Positions 9,019 through 16,629 of a stretch of DNA of 64,000 nt are shown here, piece after piece. The notes beneath the pieces were generated by a model that saw nothing but the letters and a program-made list of their open reading frames with translations, was not told where the DNA came from and did not search any database. Numbering within the stretch: position 1 is the first letter of the stretch; every line of letters begins with the position of its first letter. The position numbers and the translations under genes are program-made. The DNA comes from Fodinibacter sp963747405 (GTDB lineage: Bacteria; Actinomycetota; Actinomycetes; Actinomycetales; Dermatophilaceae). The stretch lies in contig CAVVFG010000007.1 in assembly GCA_963747405.1 (NCBI GenBank), forward strand, positions 372,001 to 436,000, in the 5' to 3' direction.

Positions 9019-10628
9019 GCGCCACGCCGGCGACGGTGCCGCTCACCCCCGGCCGCGGTGGCAGCGTGATGCTCGCCATCCTCTGGCAGACCCAGAGGCG
9101 CGCCTGGCTGGTGTGGGTGGTCGCCCTCGCGGCGAGCATGACGGCCACCGCGGCCGGCGTGGCCGGCCTCTACGACACTCCGGAGAAGATCCACGGCTAC
9201 GCGGTGGCCGTCACCTCGGGCAGCGCGCTCCAGGCGATCAACGGCCGCGTGGAGGGGATCGACAGCCTCGGTGGCATCGTCCAGGACGAGTTCGGCTTCC
9301 TCGCCTCGGTCCTGCTGCCGCTGCTCGGCATCACCCTGGTCACCCGGGCCACCCGCAGGGAGGAGGAGTCCGGCCGCACCGAGCTGCTGCTCGCCGGCCG
9401 GGTGGCCCGGCACCAGCCCGCCCAGGCCGCACTGGTCGCCGCCACCGGCGCGATCCTGGTGACCGCTGCCCTCTGCGCGCTGGGGCTGGTGGTCAACGGC
9501 ATCCCGACCGCGGGCTCGGTGCTCTACGCCGCCTCGCTCGCGGGTCTGGCGTTCGTGTTCGCCGGGCTCACCGCCGTGCTGGCCCAGGTGGTGACGCACC
9601 CGCGCAGCGTCTACGCCGGGGCGCTGCTCGCCCTGGTGGCCTCGTACGTGCTGCGCGGAGTCGGTGACGTCACCGGCAGCTGGGTGGTCTGGCTGTCGCC
9701 CCTGGGCTGGGCGGAGCGGGCGGCTCCGTTCGGCGAGCAGCGGTGGTGGGTCCTGGCCGTCCCGGTGGCCGTGGGGGCCGCGCTCGCCAGCGTCGCGGTG
9801 CTCGTGGCTCGTGACCGCGACCTCGGCAGCGCCCTGGTCCACGGCCGGCCCGGGCCCGCCCGGGCCTCCTCCGGCCTGCTCACCCCCATCGGGTTCGCCG
9901 CTCGGATGCACCTCCCGGCCGTCGCGGGCTGGCTGGCCGCCGCACTGCTGTTCACCGCCATGATGGGCTCCCTGGCCCAGCAGCTCATCGACGCGATGAC
10001 CGGCAACCCCGCCCTGGCGGACGCGCTGGGCACCTCCCCCGACGCACCCGTCGACGGCTTCGTGGCCATGAGCCAGCTCTACCTCGCGGTCATCCTGAGC
10101 GGCTACGCCGTGCAGGCCGTCGGGGCGCTGCGGGAGGAGGAGGCCGCAGGACGCCTCGAGCACCGCCTGTCCGGCACGCTGTCGCGGCCGGGGTGGCTGG
10201 CGGCCCACGTGCTCGTCGTCGTCGGCGGGTTGCTGCTCATCGTGGTGGCCGCGTCGCTGACCCTGGCGGCCACCGCTGCCTGGTCCCTCGGCGACGCCGA
10301 CCGCACCGCGACGATCCTGGGCGCCGGGCTCGCCTACCTGCCCGCCGAGCTGGTGCTCACCGGGTTCGCCCTGGCCGTCTTCGGCGTCCACCCGAGGGCG
10401 TACCCCCTGGCCTGGGCGGCCTACGGCGCCGTCACCTTCCTCGCCTTCCTCGGCTCGGGGCTGCGGCTTCCGCAGTGGGCCCTGGAGCTGGCACCCACCA
10501 CCCACGTCGGGAACCCTCCGGTGGGAGAGGTCCCGGTGTCCGCTCTCGTCGTGCTCACCCTGGTCGCCGTCGGCCTGGGCACCGTCGGGTTCCTGGGGCT
10601 GCGACGGCGTGGCATCCCGCAGGGCTGA
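9015..10628 (+). CDS. ABC-2 type exporter permease
   Basis: This 537-aa protein has about twelve hydrophobic helices arranged as two similar halves; each half opens with an extracytoplasmic segment and carries a charged REEE cytoplasmic loop (RREEESGRTE, about 114-123; LREEEAAGRLEHR in the second half). It is therefore a fused ABC-2 permease dimer of the kind linked to TetR-controlled drug exporters. GTG at 9015 overlaps the ATPase stop (GTGA). The longer frame from 8592 is antisense-free shadow within the ATPase gene and is rejected. Function as the membrane pore of the exporter is inferred from the operon. Confidence 0.88.
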   Translation: MSATPATVPLTPGRGGSVMLAILWQTQRRAWLVWVVALAASMTATAAGVAGLYDTPEKIHGYAVAVTSGSALQAINGRVEGIDSLGGIVQDEFGFLASVLLPLLGITLVTRATRREEESGRTELLLAGRVARHQPAQAALVAATGAILVTAALCALGLVVNGIPTAGSVLYAASLAGLAFVFAGLTAVLAQVVTHPRSVYAGALLALVASYVLRGVGDVTGSWVVWLSPLGWAERAAPFGEQRWWVLAVPVAVGAALASVAVLVARDRDLGSALVHGRPGPARASSGLLTPIGFAARMHLPAVAGWLAAALLFTAMMGSLAQQLIDAMTGNPALADALGTSPDAPVDGFVAMSQLYLAVILSGYAVQAVGALREEEAAGRLEHRLSGTLSRPGWLAAHVLVVVGGLLLIVVAASLTLAATAAWSLGDADRTATILGAGLAYLPAELVLTGFALAVFGVHPRAYPLAWAAYGAVTFLAFLGSGLRLPQWALELAPTTHVGNPPVGEVPVSALVVLTLVAVGLGTVGFLGLRRRGIPQG

Positions 10629-10759
10629 GCAACGTCACGAGGCTGTCATCCAAGCGACACGTGGTCGCCGGTCGCCCCGTCATGTGCTGGTGCCACTGTG
10701 GATCCTTAGCAATCACCCGCTGTGAACGCCGAGCGGGTCACGAGACGAGCGAGGTTGTC

Positions 10760-11005
10760 ATGAACACCGGTTCCATGATCAAGGACGAGTCACGGGTCGA
10801 CGAGGACACGTCGCACGAGATCGCGGCGGCGCAGCTGCGCGGCGAGGCCAAGGCCGAGGGGCAGAGCACCCGCGACATGGTCAGCTCGGTCGCCGACGAG
10901 CTGTCCGGGCTGGGCCTCGAACCGGACGAGAAGGAGCTCGCCCGCCGGTACAACGCCGGCGACACCAGGATCCCCACCTGGATGCGAGAGGACGAGGCGA
11001 GCTAG
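10760..11005 (+). CDS. Small acidic protein of unknown function
   Basis: An 81-aa charged soluble protein, rich in Glu/Asp and predicted to be largely helical, ending in RYNAGDTRIPTWMREDEAS. I do not recognise the family. The ATG follows GAGCGAGG. The 131-bp upstream gap contains GCGAC-ACGTG-GTCGC, a small inverted repeat, and has lower GC than its surroundings, suggesting its own promoter. It converges on the lipoprotein gene and shares a long terminator hairpin with it. Third-position GC is typical for the window, which supports coding. Confidence 0.6.
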   Translation: MNTGSMIKDESRVDEDTSHEIAAAQLRGEAKAEGQSTRDMVSSVADELSGLGLEPDEKELARRYNAGDTRIPTWMREDEAS

Positions 11006-11044
11006 CCGTCCACGACGTACCGGGCCCAACGCAGTGCCCGGACC

Positions 11045-11079
11045 CGGCTACGGGGTCGGCGATGCCGGCCCCGTAGCCG
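11045..11079. terminator. Bidirectional terminator hairpin
   Basis: CGGCTACGGGG (11045-11055) and CCCCGTAGCCG (11069-11079) form a perfect 11-bp stem with a 13-nt loop. It lies between the convergent small acidic protein gene and the lipoprotein gene, and the latter's TAG stop is inside the left arm. There is no clear T-tract, as is common in GC-rich actinobacteria. Confidence 0.65.
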
Positions 11080-11701
11080 TCGGTGGGGGGCTCGGCGCCG
11101 GCGACCTGTTCGGCGTCACCAGCGACGCGTAGTCACCGGCGCGCAGGGGGCGGTCGGTGAGTGCTCCCCCCGGCAGGGGGGCCTGGATGGGGCTCCCGGC
11201 CGCGGTGAGCCGGACGTCGTCGATGCCGTCGACCGACACCAGGGTGAGGACCACCTGGCCCACCGCCAGCGGCAGGCGGCTGGGGCTCGGCGCCAGGTCA
11301 CCGGCGCGGATGTCCACCGTCGCGTGGCCGTCGCTGACGCCGGTCAGGCTCAGCTCGACGCCCGGCCCGAACGCGGTCGAGAGCCCGTCGGCGCGTTCCA
11401 TGTCGGTGGGCCCCCCGCCGAGGCGACGCAGCAGCACTGCCGCCGTCGCCCGTGGGCCGGGCCCGGCCGGCAGCGACTCGGCCGGCACCAGGCCGTCGTC
11501 GCGCACCAGCCACACCCTCGGCCCTCCCTCGGCTGCCGGGGCGCTCGCCGAGGGCGCCGGACCGGAGGGGTTCAACAGGCCGTAGGGCACCGTCGGGACC
11601 GGCTGCGCCTCGGAGTCGGTGGGGACGCCGCAGCCCCCGGCCAGGAGACATGCCAGGAGGGCAGGCGCCAGGGCCGTGCCTGCGCCGCGTCGGCCGGTCA
11701 T
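11048..11701 (-). CDS. GerMN-domain lipoprotein (LpqB-like)
   Basis: This 217-aa protein has a lipoprotein signal peptide (LLACLLAGGC, lipobox Cys at about 24) and a single GerMN domain: the segment RATAAVLLRRLGGGPT through VDIRAGDLAPSPSRL and GQVVLTLVSVDGIDDV. The C-terminus is Pro/Ser/Thr rich. Its start overlaps the kinase stop by ATGA. In mycobacteria the MtrA-MtrB sensor system is followed by LpqB, a GerMN lipoprotein that modulates the kinase; this gene is much shorter but has the same order. A role in tuning the kinase is inferred from that precedent. Confidence 0.78.
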   Translation of the reverse strand: MTGRRGAGTALAPALLACLLAGGCGVPTDSEAQPVPTVPYGLLNPSGPAPSASAPAAEGGPRVWLVRDDGLVPAESLPAGPGPRATAAVLLRRLGGGPTDMERADGLSTAFGPGVELSLTGVSDGHATVDIRAGDLAPSPSRLPLAVGQVVLTLVSVDGIDDVRLTAAGSPIQAPLPGGALTDRPLRAGDYASLVTPNRSPAPSPPPTATGPASPTP

Positions 11702-13083
11702 GCCCCGACCACCTCCTGCCCCGGGTCGGCCGCCGGAAGGCTCAGCACGAAGGTCGCGCCGCCACCGGGAGTCGGCTCGCACCACACCCGCCCGCCACCG
11801 GCCCGGACCGTCTCCGCGACCAGGCTCAGGCCCAGGCCGGCGCCCGGCCGTGAGGCCCTGGACCCGATCCGCACGAACCTGTCGAAGATCCGCTCCCGCT
11901 CCTCCGGTGGGACGCCGGGCCCCTCGTCGACCACACGCACCTCGACGCCTGTCGACACCTGCCGGACCACGACGTCCCGCAGCCCTGCGCCGTGCAGGTC
12001 GGCGTTGTCGAACAGGTTGACCAGCGCCCGGTGCAGCACCTGCTTGTCCGCGCGCACCACCGTCGGCCCCGCATCGCGGGTCGCCAGCCCACGAGGTCGG
12101 TGGCTCTCGTCGAGCGCGTGGTCGACGAGGTCGGCGACGTCCACGCACTCCGTACTCGCCGCGGCGGCCGTCGCGTCCAGGCGGCCGAGGGCGAGCAGGT
12201 TCTCCAGGGCCCGGTGCAGGCGCCGTACCTCGCGCTCGACGAGGTCGAGGGCGGCCTGCCGCCGACCCGTGGCCTGGTCGTCCGCGGACCGCAACAGGGA
12301 CAGGCTGGTCATCAGCGTCGTCACCGGGGAGCGGAGCTCGTGCGCCACGTCGGCGGCGAACCGGGCATCGCGCTGGATGCGCTCGTCCAACGCCTCGACC
12401 ATCGTGTTGAACGAGCCGACGATCACGGCCAGGTCGGGGTCCGCGGTGGGGTCCAGACGCGTGGTCATCTCGCCGGCCGCGATGCGTGCCGCGGCCGTGG
12501 CGACGTCGTCCAGGGGGGCGACCACCCGGGCCGAGACGGAGCGGCCGATCACCGCACCCCCGATGGTGGTCAGCACGGCGAACGTGGCCAGCACCAGGCC
12601 GAGCGTGTGCAGGGTGGAGTTCAGCTCGGTCGTCGGGGACAGCTCGTAGAACGTGGCGCCGACCGAGGGGATCGGGATCCCGACCGCCAGCACCGGCTGG
12701 GGCCCCAGGTTCGCCCAGGCCCGCGCAGCACGGCCGTCGTCGACGACGTCGCGGACCCGGGCCGGCACGGAGTCGGCCCCGTCGTCGAGTGACGAGGAGT
12801 ACCACCGGCCACTGCGGTTGACGATGATCACCGCACCCGGCGGCGGCGACGTGCTGTCGAGGACGTCGCTCACCTCCGAGCCTGACGTGAGCAGCCCGTC
12901 CCGGACGAAGGCGGCATCCACGAAGGCCTGGCGCGCGGCCGTGGCCTGACGCTGCTCGACGAGGAAGTGCCTTGCGGTCAGGTAGGTACCACCGGCCAGC
13001 ACGGCCGAGACGGCCAGCGCCAGCGCCGCGAACGAGATGGTCGCCGTCGCACGGACCCCGAGCGGCGCCCTCAGCGACCTCAC
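11698..13083 (-). CDS. HAMP-domain sensor histidine kinase
   Basis: This 461-aa kinase has TM1 at about 14-34, an extracytoplasmic sensor domain (about 38-155), TM2 (about 160-181), and HAMP (about 182-235). The HisKA domain has phosphoacceptor His248 in DVAHELRSPV, and the HATPase domain has NLFDNADLHG and GAGLGLSLVAETV. GTG at 13083 overlaps the regulator stop (GTGTGA). The upstream open frame runs through the regulator gene and is rejected. Architecture and the downstream GerMN lipoprotein resemble MtrB/AfsQ2. The signal is unknown; the periplasmic domain is not a recognised sensor fold. Confidence 0.9.
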   Translation of the reverse strand: MRSLRAPLGVRATATISFAALALAVSAVLAGGTYLTARHFLVEQRQATAARQAFVDAAFVRDGLLTSGSEVSDVLDSTSPPPGAVIIVNRSGRWYSSSLDDGADSVPARVRDVVDDGRAARAWANLGPQPVLAVGIPIPSVGATFYELSPTTELNSTLHTLGLVLATFAVLTTIGGAVIGRSVSARVVAPLDDVATAAARIAAGEMTTRLDPTADPDLAVIVGSFNTMVEALDERIQRDARFAADVAHELRSPVTTLMTSLSLLRSADDQATGRRQAALDLVEREVRRLHRALENLLALGRLDATAAAASTECVDVADLVDHALDESHRPRGLATRDAGPTVVRADKQVLHRALVNLFDNADLHGAGLRDVVVRQVSTGVEVRVVDEGPGVPPEERERIFDRFVRIGSRASRPGAGLGLSLVAETVRAGGGRVWCEPTPGGGATFVLSLPAADPGQEVVGA

Positions 13084-13805
13084 ACCGGGTCCAGCCGGTA
13101 CCCCAGCCCCCGGACCGTCACCAACAGCGTCGGCTGCGACGGGTCGACCTCGATCTTCGTGCGCAGGCGGCGCACGTGCACGTCGACGATGCGCTCGTCG
13201 CCGAAGTAGCCGTGGTCCCAGACGCGTTCGAGCAGCGTCCGGCGGCTGAGCACGTGACCGGGGACGTCCGCCATCTCGCACAGCAGGCGGAACTCGGTCA
13301 CCGTGAGGTGGACCTCCTCGTCTCCGCGACGCAGGACCCCCGCCGCGCTGTCGAGGACCAGGGGGCCGTGGGCCGCGTCGAGCACCCGCACCCGGGTGCG
13401 GTCCTCGTCGGCAGCGGTGGCGGCCACCACGGGGGGTGCCACGGGCGGTCGGCGGCGCAGGGCGCGCAGCCGTGCGCTCACCTCCTTGATCTCGAACGGC
13501 TTGGTGACGTAGTCGTCCGCCCCCGCCTCGAGCGCGGCGACGATGTCGTGCGTGTCGGCCTTGGCGCTGAGCACGATGATCGGCACGTCGGTGACCCGAC
13601 GCACCGCACGGATGAAGTCGAAGCCGTCCATCCCGCCGAGCATCAGGTCGACGAGCATCAGGTCGTGGTACCGAACTCCCGGGTCCTGCAGCGCTGCCTC
13701 CGCCGACTCGTGGCAGGTGGTGCGGTACCCCTCGTCCTCCAGGGCCATCGAGAGCGACTCGCGGATTCCGTCGTCGTCCTCGAGGACCAGCAGGCTCACT
13801 GACAT
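13080..13805 (-). CDS. OmpR-family response regulator
   Basis: This 241-aa regulator has a receiver domain with acidic residues ED-D-D at 9-12, phosphoacceptor D53 in MLVDLMLGG, and the conserved Lys in YVTKPFEIKE. A Pro/Ala linker precedes the C-terminal winged-helix domain, which ends GLGYRLDPV. The ATG at 13805 is the first in frame close to the receiver; the 572-aa frame beyond it is non-coding. It is first in an operon with the kinase and lipoprotein, and divergent from the STAS gene across a gap that contains a 16-bp perfect palindrome. Confidence 0.92.
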   Translation of the reverse strand: MSVSLLVLEDDDGIRESLSMALEDEGYRTTCHESAEAALQDPGVRYHDLMLVDLMLGGMDGFDFIRAVRRVTDVPIIVLSAKADTHDIVAALEAGADDYVTKPFEIKEVSARLRALRRRPPVAPPVVAATAADEDRTRVRVLDAAHGPLVLDSAAGVLRRGDEEVHLTVTEFRLLCEMADVPGHVLSRRTLLERVWDHGYFGDERIVDVHVRRLRTKIEVDPSQPTLLVTVRGLGYRLDPV

Positions 13806-13876
13806 CGAAGCATTCTCGCAGTGCCGCTGCGCTGGTGGTGGTGGTGGTCCGTCGTTCGCGGTTTCGTCATGCAACT

Positions 13877-13892
13877 GCAACGGATCCGTTGC
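13877..13892. promoter_or_regulatory. 16-bp perfect palindrome in divergent promoter region
   Basis: GCAACGGATCCGTTGC is identical to its reverse complement. It lies in the 139-bp gap between the response regulator gene (start 13805, leftward) and the STAS gene (start 13945, rightward). The symmetry and location fit an operator for a dimeric regulator acting on one or both promoters. A random perfect 16-mer palindrome is unlikely in 139 bp, but the binding protein is unknown. Confidence 0.5.
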
Positions 13893-13944
13893 GACGTTCG
13901 ACATGGACGGTCGCCATGCTCTGTGCCATGTCCCGAGGAGCACC

Positions 13945-14271
13945 ATGAGCATCGTCCACGACGCGCCCGACAGCCGGCAGCACGACGAGCAGAGCACGGT
14001 GACCGTCCGCCTCCTGAACCAGTCGCTGTCCGCCGACCTCGCCCGGCTCCGGAGCCGGCTGGCGGCAGGTGTGATCGAGGGTCGTGGGCTCACCCTGGAC
14101 GTCTCCGCCGTCGACGAGTTCTCCTCACCCACGGTGGCCGCGATCCTCTGGGCGCGGCGCAGCTGCGTCGCGCGGAACCTGCCGTTCACCGTCACCGGGC
14201 ACCGTGGCCGCAACGACCGCATCCTGCGCTCGTGCGGGTTGCTGGACCAGGGCCCCCGGCGGGGGCGATGA
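13945..14271 (+). CDS. STAS-domain protein (anti-sigma antagonist-like)
   Basis: This 108-aa protein has a STAS-like core: an initial beta strand (TVTVRLLNQSL), a helix, then GLTLDVSAVDEFSSPTVAAILWARRSC. The DEFSS-PT segment is at the position where anti-anti-sigma factors carry the phosphorylated Ser/Thr. The C-terminal part, PFTVTGHRGRNDRILRSCGL, matches the second half of STAS folds. The ATG at 13945 follows CGAGGAG. It overlaps the next gene by ATGA, so the two are translationally coupled. No cognate anti-sigma kinase is nearby, and the partner is unknown. Confidence 0.7.
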   Translation: MSIVHDAPDSRQHDEQSTVTVRLLNQSLSADLARLRSRLAAGVIEGRGLTLDVSAVDEFSSPTVAAILWARRSCVARNLPFTVTGHRGRNDRILRSCGLLDQGPRRGR

Positions 14272-14795
14272 GCCGGGTCGTCGGCGAGGCCCTGCTGAAC
14301 CGGCGCACCGACGAACGGTGGCGCGTCACCTGCGTCGAGCTCCCGAAGGGCCTGGCGCTGCTCCAGCGCACCGGTCCGATGACCCGAGTGGTGGTCGCCG
14401 ACAGCGCCAACACGTTCGCCGGGCCCGACGACCCCGACGCCTACGCGGCCGCGGTGTGCACCCCGGAGGGCGAGCTGGCCCTGGTGGTGCGCAACTCGCC
14501 ACCCGCGATCGTCGTCGGTCCCACCGGCTGCATGACCCGGCCCGCCGAGGGGGCCGGGCGCGACTGCATGACGCTCGGAGCCGGCGAACGGATGCTGCTG
14601 TTGTCCGCCGCCGCCTTCGAGAGCCTCCCCCGCGTGCTGTGCGACAACCTCACCTGCGCTCCCGACGCCTTGGCCGGCCGCGACCCGGAGGACCTGTTGC
14701 TCGAGATCTTCCGTGAGGTGGGCCGCGGTGCGGGCGCGGTGATCGACTGCCTCTTCCCTGCAGAGGGCGGTCCGGCGCCTACATCCGCTCCTTGA
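14268..14795 (+). CDS. Unknown protein, possibly divergent SpoIIE-type phosphatase-like
   Basis: This 175-aa soluble protein is coupled to the STAS gene (ATGA overlap). Residues around MTLGAGERMLLLSAAAFESLP resemble the GDRLLLYSDG strand of SpoIIE/PP2C phosphatases, and the tail (PEDLLLEIFREVGRGAGAVIDCL) resembles their C-terminal helix. The metal-binding Asp of that strand is absent and the domain is short, so activity is doubtful. STAS plus PP2C pairing is the usual logic of partner-switching stress modules. The 3' end overlaps the convergent DUF4396 gene by 17 bp. The assignment is tentative. Confidence 0.45.
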   Translation: MSRVVGEALLNRRTDERWRVTCVELPKGLALLQRTGPMTRVVVADSANTFAGPDDPDAYAAAVCTPEGELALVVRNSPPAIVVGPTGCMTRPAEGAGRDCMTLGAGERMLLLSAAAFESLPRVLCDNLTCAPDALAGRDPEDLLLEIFREVGRGAGAVIDCLFPAEGGPAPTSAP

Positions 14796-15462
14796 CACCG
14801 GATCGCACCAACCACCAGTTCATCGGGTAGGCCGTCACGAAACCGGCGAGCATGGCCAGCTGCATGGCGAACCAGAACACCGGGGAGCTCGCGGACGGCT
14901 GGGTGCCGAAGGCCGGCCGGAACACGCCGAACACCAGCACCGCCATCAGGCCGTACATCCCGACCTGCCAGGCGGTGAGCGACAACGCGTCGGCCTTGAC
15001 GGCGGCGACGATCCCGTCGCGCACCCCCAGGCCACGCATCGGTGCGATCGCGAAGTACTGGAACGCGATACCGATGACGAACGCCACGACGAAGTCCAGC
15101 CCCCACACCGCGAACATGCGCTCCGAGAACACCGCCGGGTAGCCGAAGACGATCAGGACGGCGGGCACGAGGAACGCGACGGTCTCCGCCACGATGTCGC
15201 CCAGGGTGCACCCCGCACCACAGTGCAGCGCCCCCTTCCCGACCGACACGGGCATGGTGGGGTCCTCGTCGGCACCGGCACGACCGTGCCGGAGGTAGAA
15301 CCACACGGCCGCGACGCTGCCGAACAGGGCGGTGACCGGCCAGACGACGTTCATCACCGCCATGCGCTGGGGGCGTCGCCGCACGTCGACCACCAGCCAC
15401 ACGGCACAGGCGGCCGCGAGCAGGAGCGACGCCAGGGACAGGGCGATCAGCCAGGTGGGCAT
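14779..15462 (-). CDS. DUF4396 membrane protein
   Basis: This 227-aa protein has about six hydrophobic helices. It carries the DUF4396 hallmark HCGAGCTLGDIVAE, with His80, Cys81 and Cys85, a likely metal or redox site at a membrane face. QYFAIAPMRGLGVRDGI, the long cytoplasmic loop, is also typical. The function of the family is unknown. The ATG at 15462 has an AGCAGAGCTGC-type upstream with no strong ribosome-binding site. The gene lies 48 bp downstream of the dehydratase gene and may be part of that leftward transcript. Its end overlaps the phosphatase-like gene by 17 bp. Confidence 0.8.
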   Translation of the reverse strand: MPTWLIALSLASLLLAAACAVWLVVDVRRRPQRMAVMNVVWPVTALFGSVAAVWFYLRHGRAGADEDPTMPVSVGKGALHCGAGCTLGDIVAETVAFLVPAVLIVFGYPAVFSERMFAVWGLDFVVAFVIGIAFQYFAIAPMRGLGVRDGIVAAVKADALSLTAWQVGMYGLMAVLVFGVFRPAFGTQPSASSPVFWFAMQLAMLAGFVTAYPMNWWLVRSGVKERM

Positions 15463-15510
15463 GCAGCTCTGCTCCGGTCGGGTTCGGCGGGCAACGGTCG
15501 TCGACCCGGG

Positions 15511-16629
15511 TCATCGAGCCCGGTAGCGCTCGGCACGGTCGGGGCGGAAGGCCAGCCCGGTGCCGGGCAGCTCCGGCGACAGCGGCAGCCCTCCGCCCAC
15601 CGGTGCCTTGATGCCGTCGAAGAAGAGCCGCTCGATGCGCACGTGGTCGTGGAAGTACTCCAGGTGGCGCAGGTTGGGGACGGCGGCCAGCGCGGCCGCG
15701 TGCTGGTGCGGTGCGCAGTGCCCGGAGACCTCGAGCTGGGCGGCGGCGGCGACCGCGGCGACCCGGAGCAGCTCGGTGATGCCGCCGCACCGCGTCACGT
15801 CGACCTGGACGCAGTCCAGGGCCTGCGCCTCGCACATGGTGTGGAAGTAGTCGAGGCTGTCGCCGTACTCCCCCGCGGCGACGTCGGCCAGCACGGCGCG
15901 GCGCACCACGCCCAGGCCGGCCAGGTCGTCGCTCGACACCGGCTCCTCGAACCAGCGGACGCCGAGGTCGTCCAGCGCCTGCCCCACCCGGGTGGCCTGG
16001 CCGACGGTGTAGCCGCCGTTGGCGTCGACGAACAGCTCAACGTCGGCGCCCACCACGGCCCGGGCCTGGCGCACCCGGTCGAGGTCGCGCTCCACGCACG
16101 ACCCCCAGGACTCGCCGATCTTGATCTTCACCCGGCGCAGCCCGAGGTCGTCGACCCACCCGCGCAGCTGGTGCTCCAGGCGGTCGGGCGCGTACGTCGT
16201 GAAACCACCCGAGCCGTAGACGGGCACCGCGTCGCGCGCGGCCCCGAGCAGCCGGTGCAGGGGCAGGCCCAGCAGGCGGGCCTTGAGGTCCCACAGAGCG
16301 CAGTCGAGCGCGGAGAGCCCCATCCCCGCCAGGCCGGGCCTGCCGACGTTGCGCAGCGCACGCACCAGGGCCGACCAGGTGGTGACGTTGCCCAGGGGGT
16401 CGCTCCCCACGACGACCGGCGCCAGCGTGCCCTCGACGAGCGGCGCGATCGCCGCGGAGCCGTAGGTCCAGCCGGTGCCCACCAGACCCTCCGCGTGCGC
16501 CTGCACGACGACGATGGTGGTGTCGTCCCATGCGATCGTGCCGTCGGCCTCCGGCTGGTCGGTGGGCACGGTGTAGGCCGTCGCCTCCACGTCGGAGACC
16601 ACCGCACCCTGGTGCACGCTGTCGCTCAC
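15511..16629 (-). CDS. Enolase-superfamily dehydratase (mandelate racemase/muconate lactonizing type)
   Basis: This 372-aa protein has an N-terminal capping domain and a C-terminal TIM barrel. VKIKIG supplies the KxK pair (K168/K170). Metal ligands are D202 (DANGG), E228 (EEPV) and E254 (GEYG). SGHCAPHQH gives the catalytic His near 304 on strand seven. Family members dehydrate sugar acids such as gluconate or galactonate; the exact substrate cannot be read here. GTG at 16629 overlaps the TPP enzyme stop by 4 bp, so it is the sixth and last gene of a tightly coupled operon. The DUF4396 gene follows after 48 bp. Confidence 0.85.
   Translation of the reverse strand: MSDSVHQGAVVSDVEATAYTVPTDQPEADGTIAWDDTTIVVVQAHAEGLVGTGWTYGSAAIAPLVEGTLAPVVVGSDPLGNVTTWSALVRALRNVGRPGLAGMGLSALDCALWDLKARLLGLPLHRLLGAARDAVPVYGSGGFTTYAPDRLEHQLRGWVDDLGLRRVKIKIGESWGSCVERDLDRVRQARAVVGADVELFVDANGGYTVGQATRVGQALDDLGVRWFEEPVSSDDLAGLGVVRRAVLADVAAGEYGDSLDYFHTMCEAQALDCVQVDVTRCGGITELLRVAAVAAAAQLEVSGHCAPHQHAAALAAVPNLRHLEYFHDHVRIERLFFDGIKAPVGGGLPLSPELPGTGLAFRPDRAERYRAR

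Noticed and set aside
8074..10628. ABC genes as ccmA/ccmB
   Set aside because: Sequence and operon (TetR, fused 12-helix ABC-2 permease) fit a drug-type exporter, and they are far from the ccm operon.
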